A DNA stretch of 64,000 nt from positions 2,046,001 to 2,110,000 of the forward strand of contig NZ_MOAL01000004.1 in NCBI RefSeq assembly GCF_003731765.1. The letters are read 5' to 3'. Shown here in pieces: positions 8,628 to 16,702 of the stretch (its first letter is position 1; every line of letters begins with the position of its first letter). The notes below the pieces were generated by a model that was not told the DNA's origin, made no database searches, and saw only the letters and a list, made by a program, of their open reading frames with translations. Origin of the DNA: Pseudomonas chlororaphis (GTDB taxonomy: Bacteria; Pseudomonadota; Gammaproteobacteria; Pseudomonadales; Pseudomonadaceae). Both the position numbers and the translations under genes were made by a program.

Positions 8628-9400
8628 TGCACGGGCAACTCCAGCTCCGAAACTTGCGCATCGAGCATCGTCGCCACACCCTGGTCGACGGCATCGACCT
8701 CACCCTCGACACCGGGCAGATCTGCGCCCTGGTGGGGGCCAGCGGCTCGGGAAAATCCCTGACCTGCCTGGGCATCCTCGATCTATTGCCGGATGGCTTG
8801 CAGCGGGTCTCCGGTGACCTGTTGATTGATGATCGCAGCGTGTTCGCCAATGAACTGCGCGGGCGGGAAATCGCGCTGGTATTGCAGAACCCACGCAGTG
8901 CCTTCAACCCGGTACGCAACCTGCGTCAACACGCGCTTGAAACCCTTCGCGTGCGTGGCGTCAAGGGGGCATCAGCCCAGACGCAGATGCGCGAGGCCAT
9001 CAACGAAGTAGGCCTGGACGACGTTGATCGAGTGCTCGATTCGTTCGCCTTTCAACTGAGCGGCGGCATGCTGCAACGCATGATGATTGCCCTGGCACTT
9101 ATGGCCCAAAGTCGCTTTTTGTTGGCCGACGAACCCACCAGCGACCTGGATGTGGTTGCCCAGGCACGGTTTCTTGGCCTGCTTGAACGACTGGCAGCGC
9201 AGCGCAATCTTGGCGTCCTGCTGGTCACCCATGACATGGGGGTCGTGGCGCGCTGTTGCCACCGAGTCGCCGTGATGCAGAACGGCCGCATCGTTGAACA
9301 GGCCGACGTGCATAGCCTGTTCGCATCGCCACAAAGTGCCGCTGCTCGGGCACTCCTGCATGCCCACCGCACATTGACCCGGGAGCATCCGTACCCATGA
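8624..9400 (+). CDS. nikD: Nickel ABC transporter ATP-binding protein NikD
   Basis: A 258-aa ABC ATPase that powers nickel import together with NikE. It has Walker A GASGSGKS, ABC signature LSGGM, Walker B FLLADEPTSDLD and switch histidine LVTHDMG. The signature LSGGMLQRMMIALAL is the NikD form. It overlaps nikC and nikE by 4 bp each. The length matches NikD (about 254 aa). Confidence 0.92.
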   Translation: MMHGQLQLRNLRIEHRRHTLVDGIDLTLDTGQICALVGASGSGKSLTCLGILDLLPDGLQRVSGDLLIDDRSVFANELRGREIALVLQNPRSAFNPVRNLRQHALETLRVRGVKGASAQTQMREAINEVGLDDVDRVLDSFAFQLSGGMLQRMMIALALMAQSRFLLADEPTSDLDVVAQARFLGLLERLAAQRNLGVLLVTHDMGVVARCCHRVAVMQNGRIVEQADVHSLFASPQSAAARALLHAHRTLTREHPYP

Positions 9401-10233
9401 GCCTATTGCACGCAAAAAATCTGAGCCATGGCTATACCAGCGGCGGCTTTCTGACCCGCAAGCACCGCATACAAGTGCTTCGCGGACTGAGCCTCGAGCT
9501 TCATGAGGGCCAAAGCCTGGGGCTGCTGGGTGGCAGTGGCAGCGGTAAAAGCACGCTAGCTCGGTTACTGATGGGCATCGAAAAGCCGGAGCAAGGCAGC
9601 ATTGCCTTCAACGGTGATCCGTTAGAGCCGGGCAACCCACACTTCTTGCAATCCGTGCAGATGGTTTTTCAAGATGCTCCCAGTGCGTTCAACCCGCAGC
9701 GCACCATCGGCTGGAGCATTGCCGAACCTCTGCGCCACCTTCGAGGCCTGAACACCAGCGACTGCCAAGCGCGTGTTGCCGCATTGCTGCAACAGGTGCA
9801 ACTGGCGCCCAGTAACGCCGGAAAACTGCCTTCGCAGCTAAGCGGAGGTCAACTGCAGCGCGCGGGCATTGCCAGGGCCCTCGCAGTAGAGCCAAAGCTC
9901 ATCATCCTGGATGAAGCGCTTTCCAACCTTGATCGTGTGCTGCAAGTGCAGATGCTTGAGTTGCTCGCGACCCTACGCAACCGACTCGGCACCGCATTTG
10001 TCCTCATCACCCACGACTTGAGCCTGGTGCAACACTTTTGCCAGCGCGTCATCGTGCTGGCCGACGGCACCGTCGTCGAAGATCGTCCGGTAGAACCGGG
10101 TATGCTATTCACTCATCCTTGCGCTCGGCGCCTTCAGGATTCCGTACTGCCGCCTGAACCTCAGCCCTCCCTTAACGCCTCCGCCAGCCACTCAACCAGC
10201 GCGCGCACTTCAATCCGAGTCTCTGCGCCGTAG
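9397..10233 (+). CDS. nikE: Nickel ABC transporter ATP-binding protein NikE
   Basis: A 278-aa second ATPase of the nickel importer. It has Walker A GGSGSGKS, signature LSGGQLQRAGIARAL, Walker B LIILDEALSNLD and switch His in LITHDLS. The last ~24 residues (PSLNASASHSTSARTSIRVSAP region) extend past the usual end of NikE (about 268 aa), and their DNA is shared, antisense, with the 3' end of the convergent lysR gene (10161-10233). No separate terminator is visible between the two genes. Confidence 0.9.
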   Translation: MSLLHAKNLSHGYTSGGFLTRKHRIQVLRGLSLELHEGQSLGLLGGSGSGKSTLARLLMGIEKPEQGSIAFNGDPLEPGNPHFLQSVQMVFQDAPSAFNPQRTIGWSIAEPLRHLRGLNTSDCQARVAALLQQVQLAPSNAGKLPSQLSGGQLQRAGIARALAVEPKLIILDEALSNLDRVLQVQMLELLATLRNRLGTAFVLITHDLSLVQHFCQRVIVLADGTVVEDRPVEPGMLFTHPCARRLQDSVLPPEPQPSLNASASHSTSARTSIRVSAP

Positions 10234-11066
10234 TGTGTAAAAACCGATATCGCCTGCGGTAACGGCACGCTTTCCAGGCAAGGTCGCACCAGCGCACCGC
10301 TTTCAATCAGCCGGCCGGCGGTTCGGCGCCAACCCATTGCGATGCCATGGCCTTCGACGGCGGCCTGGAGCATCAAGGGGTAACTGTCAAACACCGAGCG
10401 TTGAGGGCAATCCTCCAATGTCTGCCCAAAGACTTGCAGCCAGGTGTCCCATTCCATCAAGTGCGGGGGCGTGGCGCTGTGGTGCAAAAGGGTGTGGCGG
10501 CGAAGGTCGGCAAGGGCGAGTGGCTGCCGGGCCGTCAGGTAATGGGGACTGCACACGGGAAACACTTCATCCGCGGCGGTGAATGCCAAACCATGCAGGC
10601 CGCTGGGGCGGCCGCTGCTTTGCAGGGCCACATCGAAAGGGTCATTGAATTCGGCCAACGGCCGGGTGGTGGTCGCGAGTTGAATCTCGATTTCCGGGTG
10701 CTGCTGGTGGAACGTCGACAGGCGCGGCATCAGCCAATAGAAGGCTTCACACAACTGGCAGAGCAACACCACGCGGTTTTTACGCGGTGCTTCACGCAGG
10801 ACCACGGCGCTGTTGCGGATGCTTTGCAGTGCGCTGCTGACCACGCGCCCGAGTTCACGCCCTTCTTGGGTCAAGAAGACCGCGCGGTTACGGCGGCAGA
10901 ACAGCTTCAGCCCCAGGTTGTCTTCCAGCCCACGGATCTGGCGGCTGACCGCCGCTTGGGTGATGTGCAACTCTTCGGCGGCTTTTGAAAAGCTTTCCAG
11001 TCGAGCAGCGGCCTCAAAGGGCAGCAAACTGGCCAGCGGCGGCAATGATTTTCCAAGGCTATTCAT
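10161..11066 (-). CDS. LysR-family transcriptional regulator (GcvA-like)
   Basis: A 301-aa LTTR. The N-terminal winged HTH (residues ~12-70) contains FSKAAEELHITQAAVSRQIRGLEDNLGLKLF, close to the GcvA subgroup. The effector-binding domain follows from ~residue 95. It is divergent from the EamA transporter gene (92-bp gap), so it probably controls that exporter. A T-N11-A box covers its own start codon. The 3' end overlaps the nikE 3' end by 73 bp in tail-to-tail orientation. The ligand is unknown. Confidence 0.88.
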   Translation of the reverse strand: MNSLGKSLPPLASLLPFEAAARLESFSKAAEELHITQAAVSRQIRGLEDNLGLKLFCRRNRAVFLTQEGRELGRVVSSALQSIRNSAVVLREAPRKNRVVLLCQLCEAFYWLMPRLSTFHQQHPEIEIQLATTTRPLAEFNDPFDVALQSSGRPSGLHGLAFTAADEVFPVCSPHYLTARQPLALADLRRHTLLHHSATPPHLMEWDTWLQVFGQTLEDCPQRSVFDSYPLMLQAAVEGHGIAMGWRRTAGRLIESGALVRPCLESVPLPQAISVFTHYGAETRIEVRALVEWLAEALREG

Positions 11067-11080
11067 AATCAGAGGTTATG
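11064..11080. promoter_or_regulatory. Candidate LysR-type operator (T-N11-A)
   Basis: CATAA-tcagagg-TTATG is a perfect 5-bp inverted repeat with 7-bp spacing and contains T-N11-A, the core of LTTR recognition boxes. It overlaps the lysR initiation codon and lies about 80 bp upstream of the EamA start, a position suited to autoregulation and divergent activation. Confidence 0.5.
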
Positions 11081-11158
11081 CATCCAGGGCCGAGAACTCG
11101 TTTGTAGCACAGCTGCATGGCTGTGCAACATGCGCTGAATCCCTCACGGACCTTTCTG

Positions 11159-12118
11159 ATGCCCACTGCTCACTCAAACATCCTGATTGGCGTGGCCCTG
11201 GCCGTGGTCGCGACCCTAAGCTGGGCCCTGAACTTCGTGGCGCCCTATGTCACCGGCGCTTACAGCCTCTACGATTTGATGGCCATCCGCTTTCTGATCG
11301 CCGGTGGGCTGGGTGCGGCAGTCGTGCTGTTCTGTCGCGCCCAGCTAAGGCTCTTGCGTCGCCATCAACAATGTCTCGCCGCAGGCCTGGGCGTCATCGG
11401 TTACCTCGCCTACAGCAACTGTATTGCTGCCGGGGTGATTTTCGGCGGGCCGGTGCTGACGCCTGCGTTTATCGGCCTGGTGCCGGTGTTGCTGGCCCTG
11501 CTTGGCAACGCCCGGAATAAAACCCTTCCCTGGCGCCGGCTGGCGATGCCGCTGGCGTTTTTGACGGCTGGGCTGCTGCTGTCAAACATCAGCAGCGCCC
11601 ATCAACCTGCCGCAGACGGACATTCGTGGCTGATGGGGTTGGGTTTTTCCATCGGCGCCGTTGCCCTGTGGCTGGTCTTCAGCGTGCTGAATCAGAGCGC
11701 CCTGGGCAGGCTCCCGGCCCATGCATCAGCCCTCTGGACCGGCCTGATGATGACGGGCGCCGGCATCGGCACCCTGTGTCTGTTACCGCTGGTACAGGCC
11801 CTCGGCCTGCTCAACCTGCCGAGCCTGGGTTTCGGCCTATCCCAGGCAGGACAGCTGTACGGCTGGGGTTTACTGATTGCGCTGATGTCCTCCTTGGTCG
11901 GGGCCTGGGCGTGGAACGCCGCGTCCCGCCGCCTGCCCATGGTGCTTTCCGGGCAACTGATCGCCCTTGAATCGCTGTTCGCCACCCTGCTCGGCTTGGT
12001 GTTTCATGGCCGCCTGCCAACACTGTTGGAAGCGTCAGGCCTGGCGGCGGTGCTCGTCGGCGTGGTCATGGCCGTTCGCATCATCCTGACGTTGCGCCGA
12101 TCAACTGCCGTTGCCTGA
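11159..12118 (+). CDS. DMT-superfamily (EamA) inner-membrane transporter
   Basis: A 319-aa protein with ten predicted helices in two EamA halves (first half from SNILIGVALAVVATLSWALNF, second from SWLMGLGFSIGAVALWLVF). Such carriers usually export amino acids or related metabolites; the substrate is unknown. The ATG at 11159 puts the first helix near the N-terminus as is normal; an in-frame ATG at 11117 would add 14 residues. It is divergent from lysR, its likely regulator. The end carries a conserved-type segment LSGQLIALESLFATLLGLVFHGR. Confidence 0.82.
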   Translation: MPTAHSNILIGVALAVVATLSWALNFVAPYVTGAYSLYDLMAIRFLIAGGLGAAVVLFCRAQLRLLRRHQQCLAAGLGVIGYLAYSNCIAAGVIFGGPVLTPAFIGLVPVLLALLGNARNKTLPWRRLAMPLAFLTAGLLLSNISSAHQPAADGHSWLMGLGFSIGAVALWLVFSVLNQSALGRLPAHASALWTGLMMTGAGIGTLCLLPLVQALGLLNLPSLGFGLSQAGQLYGWGLLIALMSSLVGAWAWNAASRRLPMVLSGQLIALESLFATLLGLVFHGRLPTLLEASGLAAVLVGVVMAVRIILTLRRSTAVA

Positions 12119-12120
12119 TC

Positions 12121-12147
12121 TAAAGTCCCTCCCCAGGGTGCCGATAT
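12121..12147 (+). promoter_or_regulatory. Candidate sigma-28 (FliA) promoter for the chemoreceptor gene
   Basis: TAAAGTcc-N11-GCCGATAt matches the flagellar sigma-28 consensus TAAAGTTT-N11-GCCGATAA at 13 of 16 positions with exact spacing. It starts 3 bp after the EamA stop and lies about 120 bp before the chemoreceptor ATG. Chemoreceptor genes are often in the FliA regulon. Confidence 0.72.
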
Positions 12148-12267
12148 CTGCTTTGAATCATTGGCTCCACAACCTCCTGAACCGCTGCTGCACTCCCCGC
12201 CTGCGTAACGTCCCGTCACGGCGCATGGCCGCTTTGTTCCTGGCTCAAAGACATGGAGTAAGAGTGA

Positions 12268-13764
12268 ATGCCTGCCCACCCGCGCTTTCTTGAGCATTAC
12301 CGCAAAGCCGACCGCATCATGCTGGCGCTGGTCTGGCTGATGTTTGTGTTTTCACTGGGTTTGGCGTTCTGGCACGACACGTTGATCCAGGCGCTGGTGG
12401 TGGGGGGTGGCACCTGTGTGCTGCTGACCGTGCTGTATCGCGCCATCGGCGGCACACGCTGGATGCGTTGCGGCCTGGGCGTTGGCTTGATGGTCATGGC
12501 GGCCTTGCACATCAACCAGGCCCAGGGGGTCATCGAGTCGCACTTCGGCATTTTCGCCTTGCTGGCGGTGCTGACCTTTTATCGCGACTGGTTGCCGATC
12601 CTGGTGGCGGCGTTGACCATCGCGGTGCATCACGTGGTGTTCCACGTCCTGCAACATCAAGGTTTTCCAGTGTTCGTCATGGAGCATCACGGCGGCTGGA
12701 CGATGATTTTCGTCCACGCGTTCTACGTGGTCATGGAGACCGTCGCCCTGCTCTATCTGGCGGTGCACAGCCAGGCGGAAGCGGTCGAGAGCCAGGACAT
12801 GCTGGAGAAAATGCTCACCGTCACCACACAGCTCACCGCCGACCCGGGCAAGGGCGACAACGAGCGGGTGCACGTTTCGCTGGCTGATCGCTTCGACCGA
12901 TTCCTGATGCAGGTCACGGCCTTGGTCGACGGGGTGGTCCACGACTCCCAGGGCCTGGGTGAGCTGGGTCAGGAGTTGGCCAAGGCCAGCGATACCCTGG
13001 AGAAAGGCGCCAAGCACCAACTGGCGGAAATCGCCCAGATGACCGGCTCGATGCAGCGCATGGGGGACGCCATGGGGCACATTGTGGTTCACGTCGAGCA
13101 CGCCGTTGAACACACCGGCCAAGCCAGCCTGCAAATCACCCGCGGGCAGGAAAGCGTGAGCCGGGCCCAGCATGAAATAACCCAACTGGCCTCGCGCCTG
13201 AAAGGCACCCATGAAACGGTGCAGGTCCTGGCGGTACAGGCCGAGCAAATCGGCAGTGTGCTGGAGGTCATCAGCAGCATTGCCGAACAAACCAACCTGC
13301 TGGCCCTCAACGCCGCCATCGAGGCCGCCCGCGCCGGCGAGCAAGGCCGAGGCTTTGCGGTGGTGGCCGATGAGGTGCGAAGCCTGGCGCAGCGCACCGC
13401 CGTTTCCACCCATGAAATCAGAACCATCATCGAAGCCCTGCAACAAGGAAGCCGCAAAGCTGTCGAGGCCATGCACGAAAGCCACGAAGGCGTAGAGCGT
13501 TGCGTCGAGGACAGCCAACTGGCAGTGGCGATGTTGCGGGCCGTGGGCAGTGATATCTCGCAGATCGATCAACTCAATGGGCGTATCGTCACCACCACCC
13601 GCGAACAATCCACGGCGAGCGTCGAGATTGTCGGGCGTCTGCAATCGGTGCAAAGCATTGCGCAAAACACCGCCGACGATGTCGAAACCCTCGCCCTGAG
13701 CAGCCAGCGCCTACCCCCTATCGCGGTTCGCCTGGACACCCTGGGTCGCAAGTTCCACCAGTAA
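12268..13764 (+). CDS. Methyl-accepting chemotaxis protein with multi-helix membrane sensor
   Basis: A 498-aa chemoreceptor. The N-terminal ~165 residues form five or six hydrophobic helices with almost no periplasmic domain. They carry a histidine-rich stretch in the last third (VHHVVFHVLQHQ, MEHHGG, FVHAF). No clear HAMP domain follows. The cytoplasmic signalling domain holds the conserved hairpin tip EQTNLLALNAAIEAARAGE and GRGFAVVADEVRSLAQRT (residues ~340-375). It should signal to CheA/CheW encoded elsewhere. The ATG at 12268 follows GGAGTAAGAGTGA. No C-terminal CheR-docking pentapeptide is seen (end RKFHQ). The ligand is unknown; a membrane-soluble, redox or metal signal would fit the architecture. 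Confidence 0.88.
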   Translation: MPAHPRFLEHYRKADRIMLALVWLMFVFSLGLAFWHDTLIQALVVGGGTCVLLTVLYRAIGGTRWMRCGLGVGLMVMAALHINQAQGVIESHFGIFALLAVLTFYRDWLPILVAALTIAVHHVVFHVLQHQGFPVFVMEHHGGWTMIFVHAFYVVMETVALLYLAVHSQAEAVESQDMLEKMLTVTTQLTADPGKGDNERVHVSLADRFDRFLMQVTALVDGVVHDSQGLGELGQELAKASDTLEKGAKHQLAEIAQMTGSMQRMGDAMGHIVVHVEHAVEHTGQASLQITRGQESVSRAQHEITQLASRLKGTHETVQVLAVQAEQIGSVLEVISSIAEQTNLLALNAAIEAARAGEQGRGFAVVADEVRSLAQRTAVSTHEIRTIIEALQQGSRKAVEAMHESHEGVERCVEDSQLAVAMLRAVGSDISQIDQLNGRIVTTTREQSTASVEIVGRLQSVQSIAQNTADDVETLALSSQRLPPIAVRLDTLGRKFHQ

Positions 13765-13784
13765 CGACCGACAAAGGATGCGAC

Positions 13785-14582
13785 ATGCTGATTGCCCATC
13801 TATCCGACCTGCACATTAGGCCCCCAGGCGTGCTGTACCAGGGGCTGGTGGATTCGAACCGCCACTGCCAGCAAGCCATCGAACATTTGAATGGGCTGCG
13901 TCCGCGCCCGGACGTGGTCATCATCACCGGCGACTTGGTGGATGAAGGCTTGCCGGCCGAATACGAAATGGCAAAACAGTTGCTCGCCGGTATTCAACAG
14001 CCGCTGTTGATGATTCCGGGCAATCACGATGACCGCGAGCGATTCAGGGCGGCGTTCCCTCAGGCCATGCCAGGCGCCAGCCAAGGCCCCGTGCACTTCG
14101 TGGCGGCGGATCTGGGGCCGGTTCGCCTCATTGGCCTGGACATCACCGTGCCCGGGGAGCATCACGGCGACGTCGACGAGGCGGCGCAGGCGTGGCTCGA
14201 ACAGGCCCTGGCCCAAGAGCCGGATCGACCGACCCTGATCATGCTGCACCAGCCGCCCTTCCTCAGCGGTATTCCTTACATCGACACCTACGCCTGCCTC
14301 AACGGGCATCGTCTGGCCCAGGTCGTCGCGCGCTACCCAACAGTCGAGCGCATCGTCTGCGGGCACATTCACCGCTCCATGCAGTTGCGCTTCGGTGGCT
14401 CCTTGCTGTGCACCGCGCCCAGCACCACCACGGCCATCGCCCTGGCCCTGGACGAAAACGCCCAGGAGGCCTCCTACCTGGAGCCCCCCGCCCTGCTGCT
14501 GCATCACTGGAAACCCGACACCGGGCTTATCACCCACTGGGTCCCCATCGGCACCTTCCCAGGACCAATGCCCTTCGCCTGA
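13785..14582 (+). CDS. Binuclear metallophosphodiesterase, GpdQ/CpdA-like
   Basis: A 265-aa calcineurin-type phosphoesterase. Metal ligands are Asp8 and His10 (SDLH), Asp50 (TGD), Asn80 (PGNHDD), His155 (LHQPP), His194 and His196 (CGHIH). The spacing is nearly identical to GpdQ of Enterobacter aerogenes, a glycerophosphodiesterase, and to class III cyclic nucleotide phosphodiesterases. The family hydrolyses phosphodiesters such as glycerophosphodiesters or cAMP; the substrate here is not determined. It starts 20 bp after the chemoreceptor stop, so it is probably co-transcribed with it from the sigma-28-like promoter. Confidence 0.85.
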   Translation: MLIAHLSDLHIRPPGVLYQGLVDSNRHCQQAIEHLNGLRPRPDVVIITGDLVDEGLPAEYEMAKQLLAGIQQPLLMIPGNHDDRERFRAAFPQAMPGASQGPVHFVAADLGPVRLIGLDITVPGEHHGDVDEAAQAWLEQALAQEPDRPTLIMLHQPPFLSGIPYIDTYACLNGHRLAQVVARYPTVERIVCGHIHRSMQLRFGGSLLCTAPSTTTAIALALDENAQEASYLEPPALLLHHWKPDTGLITHWVPIGTFPGPMPFA

Positions 14583-14635
14583 ACAACCCGCGCTTTGCAC
14601 CGGCCTACAACACACATCAAGCTCGACGGTGCTCC

Positions 14636-14706
14636 TGTAGGAGCCGGCTTGCCGGCGATGCCCCCCTGCCCTGAAGCCCCTGATTGCTGGCAAGCCAGCT
14701 CCAACA
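14636..14706. repeat. REP-type inverted pair
   Basis: TGTAGGAGCCGGCTTGCCGGCGAT at the left and GCTGGCAAGCCAGCTCC at the right form an inverted pair ~70 bp long. It lies between the phosphodiesterase and the convergent DUF3649 gene. Same family as copies at 20.9, 30.0 and 62.8 kb. Confidence 0.8.
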
Positions 14707-14744
14707 CATCCAGACCGACAACGTCGACGTGCGGGGAAATGGGT

Positions 14745-15047
14745 TTACAGCGCCAGGTGCGCGGCGCCCAACACCAGCATGGCACCGCCAAGGACGAGCC
14801 AGGCACGGAGCACACTGCGAAGGCTGAAGACCCCAATGACGATGGCGCTGTACAGCCCGAAGCTCAGCAGCGTGGTGATCAACACCCCATCGGCCGGATT
14901 GACGCCCGGTGTGCGGGACAACAGCACTGCCAATAACGACAGGGCTGACGAGGACACCCCATAACCGCCCAGGCCGGCGGCCAACACCCGACTCAAGACC
15001 CGCCAACGGTAACCCTTCGGTGATTCGCGTTTATGGGTGGCGGCCAT
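14745..15047 (-). CDS. DUF3649 small membrane protein of an iron-uptake operon
   Basis: A 100-aa protein with three hydrophobic helices (AGLGGYGVSSSALSLLAVLL, GVLITTLLSFGLYSAIVIGVF and LVLGGAMLVLGAAHLAL). The pattern and the position directly after a PepSY membrane gene match DUF3649 proteins, usually annotated as iron transporter accessory proteins. Its ATG follows the upstream stop by one base, so translation is coupled. The molecular role is not established. Confidence 0.72.
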   Translation of the reverse strand: MAATHKRESPKGYRWRVLSRVLAAGLGGYGVSSSALSLLAVLLSRTPGVNPADGVLITTLLSFGLYSAIVIGVFSLRSVLRAWLVLGGAMLVLGAAHLAL

Positions 15048-15048
15048 C

Positions 15049-16665
15049 TCAATTCACCTGGGCCGGTTTGGCGGAACGACGCCCGCGCTCAGTGGCGCTG
15101 TCGGGCTTACGATGCAGCTTGCGCAGGGCAACCACCAGCAGCACACCGAAGGTCAACGCGACGCCCTCGACACTTGCCCGTTGCCAGTCGTCGGCGGCGA
15201 TGTAGCGGCCGATATGCTGCCCCGTGGTCAACAGGTTGAGCAGCGGCAGGCCAAAGCACAGCAACGCGGCACACAACAGCTGTTCGCTCCAGGCCTTGTG
15301 GGAAGGCCTGGCCAGGGCATGAACCAGCGCCGCCAGCCAGACCAACAGAAAGCTACGGATTTCCCAAAGCGCCCGCCCCGGCATTTCAATGGGTAGCAGC
15401 CGGTTGGCGTAGAAATAAGCGATACAGGCCACGCCCATGCCCGCCACACAGGCCACGTTGAGGGCATCGACCACCCGGTACACCCCAGCAGTCGCGGCGC
15501 CGAACTCTCGCTGGCTCTTGATCCGCCGCTTGATCGTAAACAGCAGGGTGCCGGCAGCCATCATCAGCATGCCCAGCAGGCCGCTGATGAAGTACAGCCA
15601 CTTCATGCTCCAGCCGCCAAAGTCGGCGAAATGCAGTGACTTGATCACCCCATAAATCCGTTCGCCAATCGCCAGCGTCGCCGCCTCCGGCAACTGGACC
15701 TGCAACACGGCGCCGCTCACGCCATCGAACAGGACGCTGGCCTGGGGGGTGAACAGCGCCTGTGACGGCCGTGCCGTATCCGCCAGGCCCAACACCCGCA
15801 CGCTCATCCCGGGTGCACCAGGCCGGTCGATCAACAGCAGGCGCGCGGGCTGCCCGAGCAACACTTGCGCCCGCTGCATCAGCTCGGACCATTGGGACGT
15901 GACGGTCTGCCCTTCAGGCCCCAAGGGGCTCAATGGCAACTGCGCCGAGTTCGACAAGTCGGATTGAAACCGGCTGTAGGCGTCCGGCTCGGCCCCATAG
16001 ACCGCTCGCAGCGGACCAGGCACGTAGCTGGTGTAGAAAATGGACAAGCCCGTGTAAGCGATCATCAGCAGAAAAGGCAGAGTCATGACCGCCGCGGCGT
16101 TGTGCGCATCCAGCCAGGAACGCGGCCCCCTGCCCGGCCGAAAGGTAAAAAAATCGAGGAAGATCCGCCGGTGCACCACCACCCCGGAAATCAGCGCCAC
16201 CAGCAGGCCCAGGGTCAACCCGCCGACCAGCCAGAAGCCCAGGACCGGCAGGTGCAGCATGTAGTGGAAGGACATGAAATGCCGGCCACCTTCGGTTTTA
16301 CGTGCCAGCCCCTGTGTCAGGGGCGCACCGTTATCCGCGGACAACGCCACTTGCCGAGTGCCATCCCCAAGCCGCCAGGTCAAGGTCATGGCCTCGCCCG
16401 GATGCTGCGGCAACTGCACCCTCCAGAACCGCGCACCGGCGGCATGCTCACCCAGGTAGCGCGCCGCATGGTCAACGGCGCGGGCAGTATCAAGGCTCTC
16501 CCCCTGCGCAACGGTGGCCAGGGGCTGGGCCTCCATCCAGCGGGTAATGGGGTCGCGAAACACGCTCAAGCTGCCTGTCAGGAAAATCGCGCACAGCAGC
16601 CAGCCGCACGCCAGCCCGCACCAGGTGTGCAGCCAGGCCATCGACTGGCGAAAGCTGTCCTTCAT
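15049..16665 (-). CDS. PepSY-associated TM protein, probable ferric-siderophore reductase (PiuB/FoxB-like)
   Basis: A 538-aa inner-membrane protein. It starts with a PepSY_TM helix (MAWLHTWCGLACGWLLCAIFLTGSLSVF) and a PepSY-type periplasmic portion, with further helices near residues ~140-165, ~190-215, ~350-375 and four near the C-terminus. Conserved His residues in HTWCG, MSFHYMLHLPVLGFWL and SLHFADFG are typical of this family and could bind heme. Such proteins accompany siderophore receptors and are thought to reduce ferric siderophores in the periplasm. It lies between the TonB receptor (37-bp gap) and DUF3649. Confidence 0.8.
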   Translation of the reverse strand: MKDSFRQSMAWLHTWCGLACGWLLCAIFLTGSLSVFRDPITRWMEAQPLATVAQGESLDTARAVDHAARYLGEHAAGARFWRVQLPQHPGEAMTLTWRLGDGTRQVALSADNGAPLTQGLARKTEGGRHFMSFHYMLHLPVLGFWLVGGLTLGLLVALISGVVVHRRIFLDFFTFRPGRGPRSWLDAHNAAAVMTLPFLLMIAYTGLSIFYTSYVPGPLRAVYGAEPDAYSRFQSDLSNSAQLPLSPLGPEGQTVTSQWSELMQRAQVLLGQPARLLLIDRPGAPGMSVRVLGLADTARPSQALFTPQASVLFDGVSGAVLQVQLPEAATLAIGERIYGVIKSLHFADFGGWSMKWLYFISGLLGMLMMAAGTLLFTIKRRIKSQREFGAATAGVYRVVDALNVACVAGMGVACIAYFYANRLLPIEMPGRALWEIRSFLLVWLAALVHALARPSHKAWSEQLLCAALLCFGLPLLNLLTTGQHIGRYIAADDWQRASVEGVALTFGVLLVVALRKLHRKPDSATERGRRSAKPAQVN

Positions 16666-16702
16666 GACGGCTTGCCCGCTACGCCCGCAACAGCTTCAGC
16701 AC

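Noticed and set aside
5254..10233. Dipeptide/oligopeptide (Dpp/Opp) transporter
   Set aside because: The family is shared, but divergent nikR and an exact NikR operator point to nickel.
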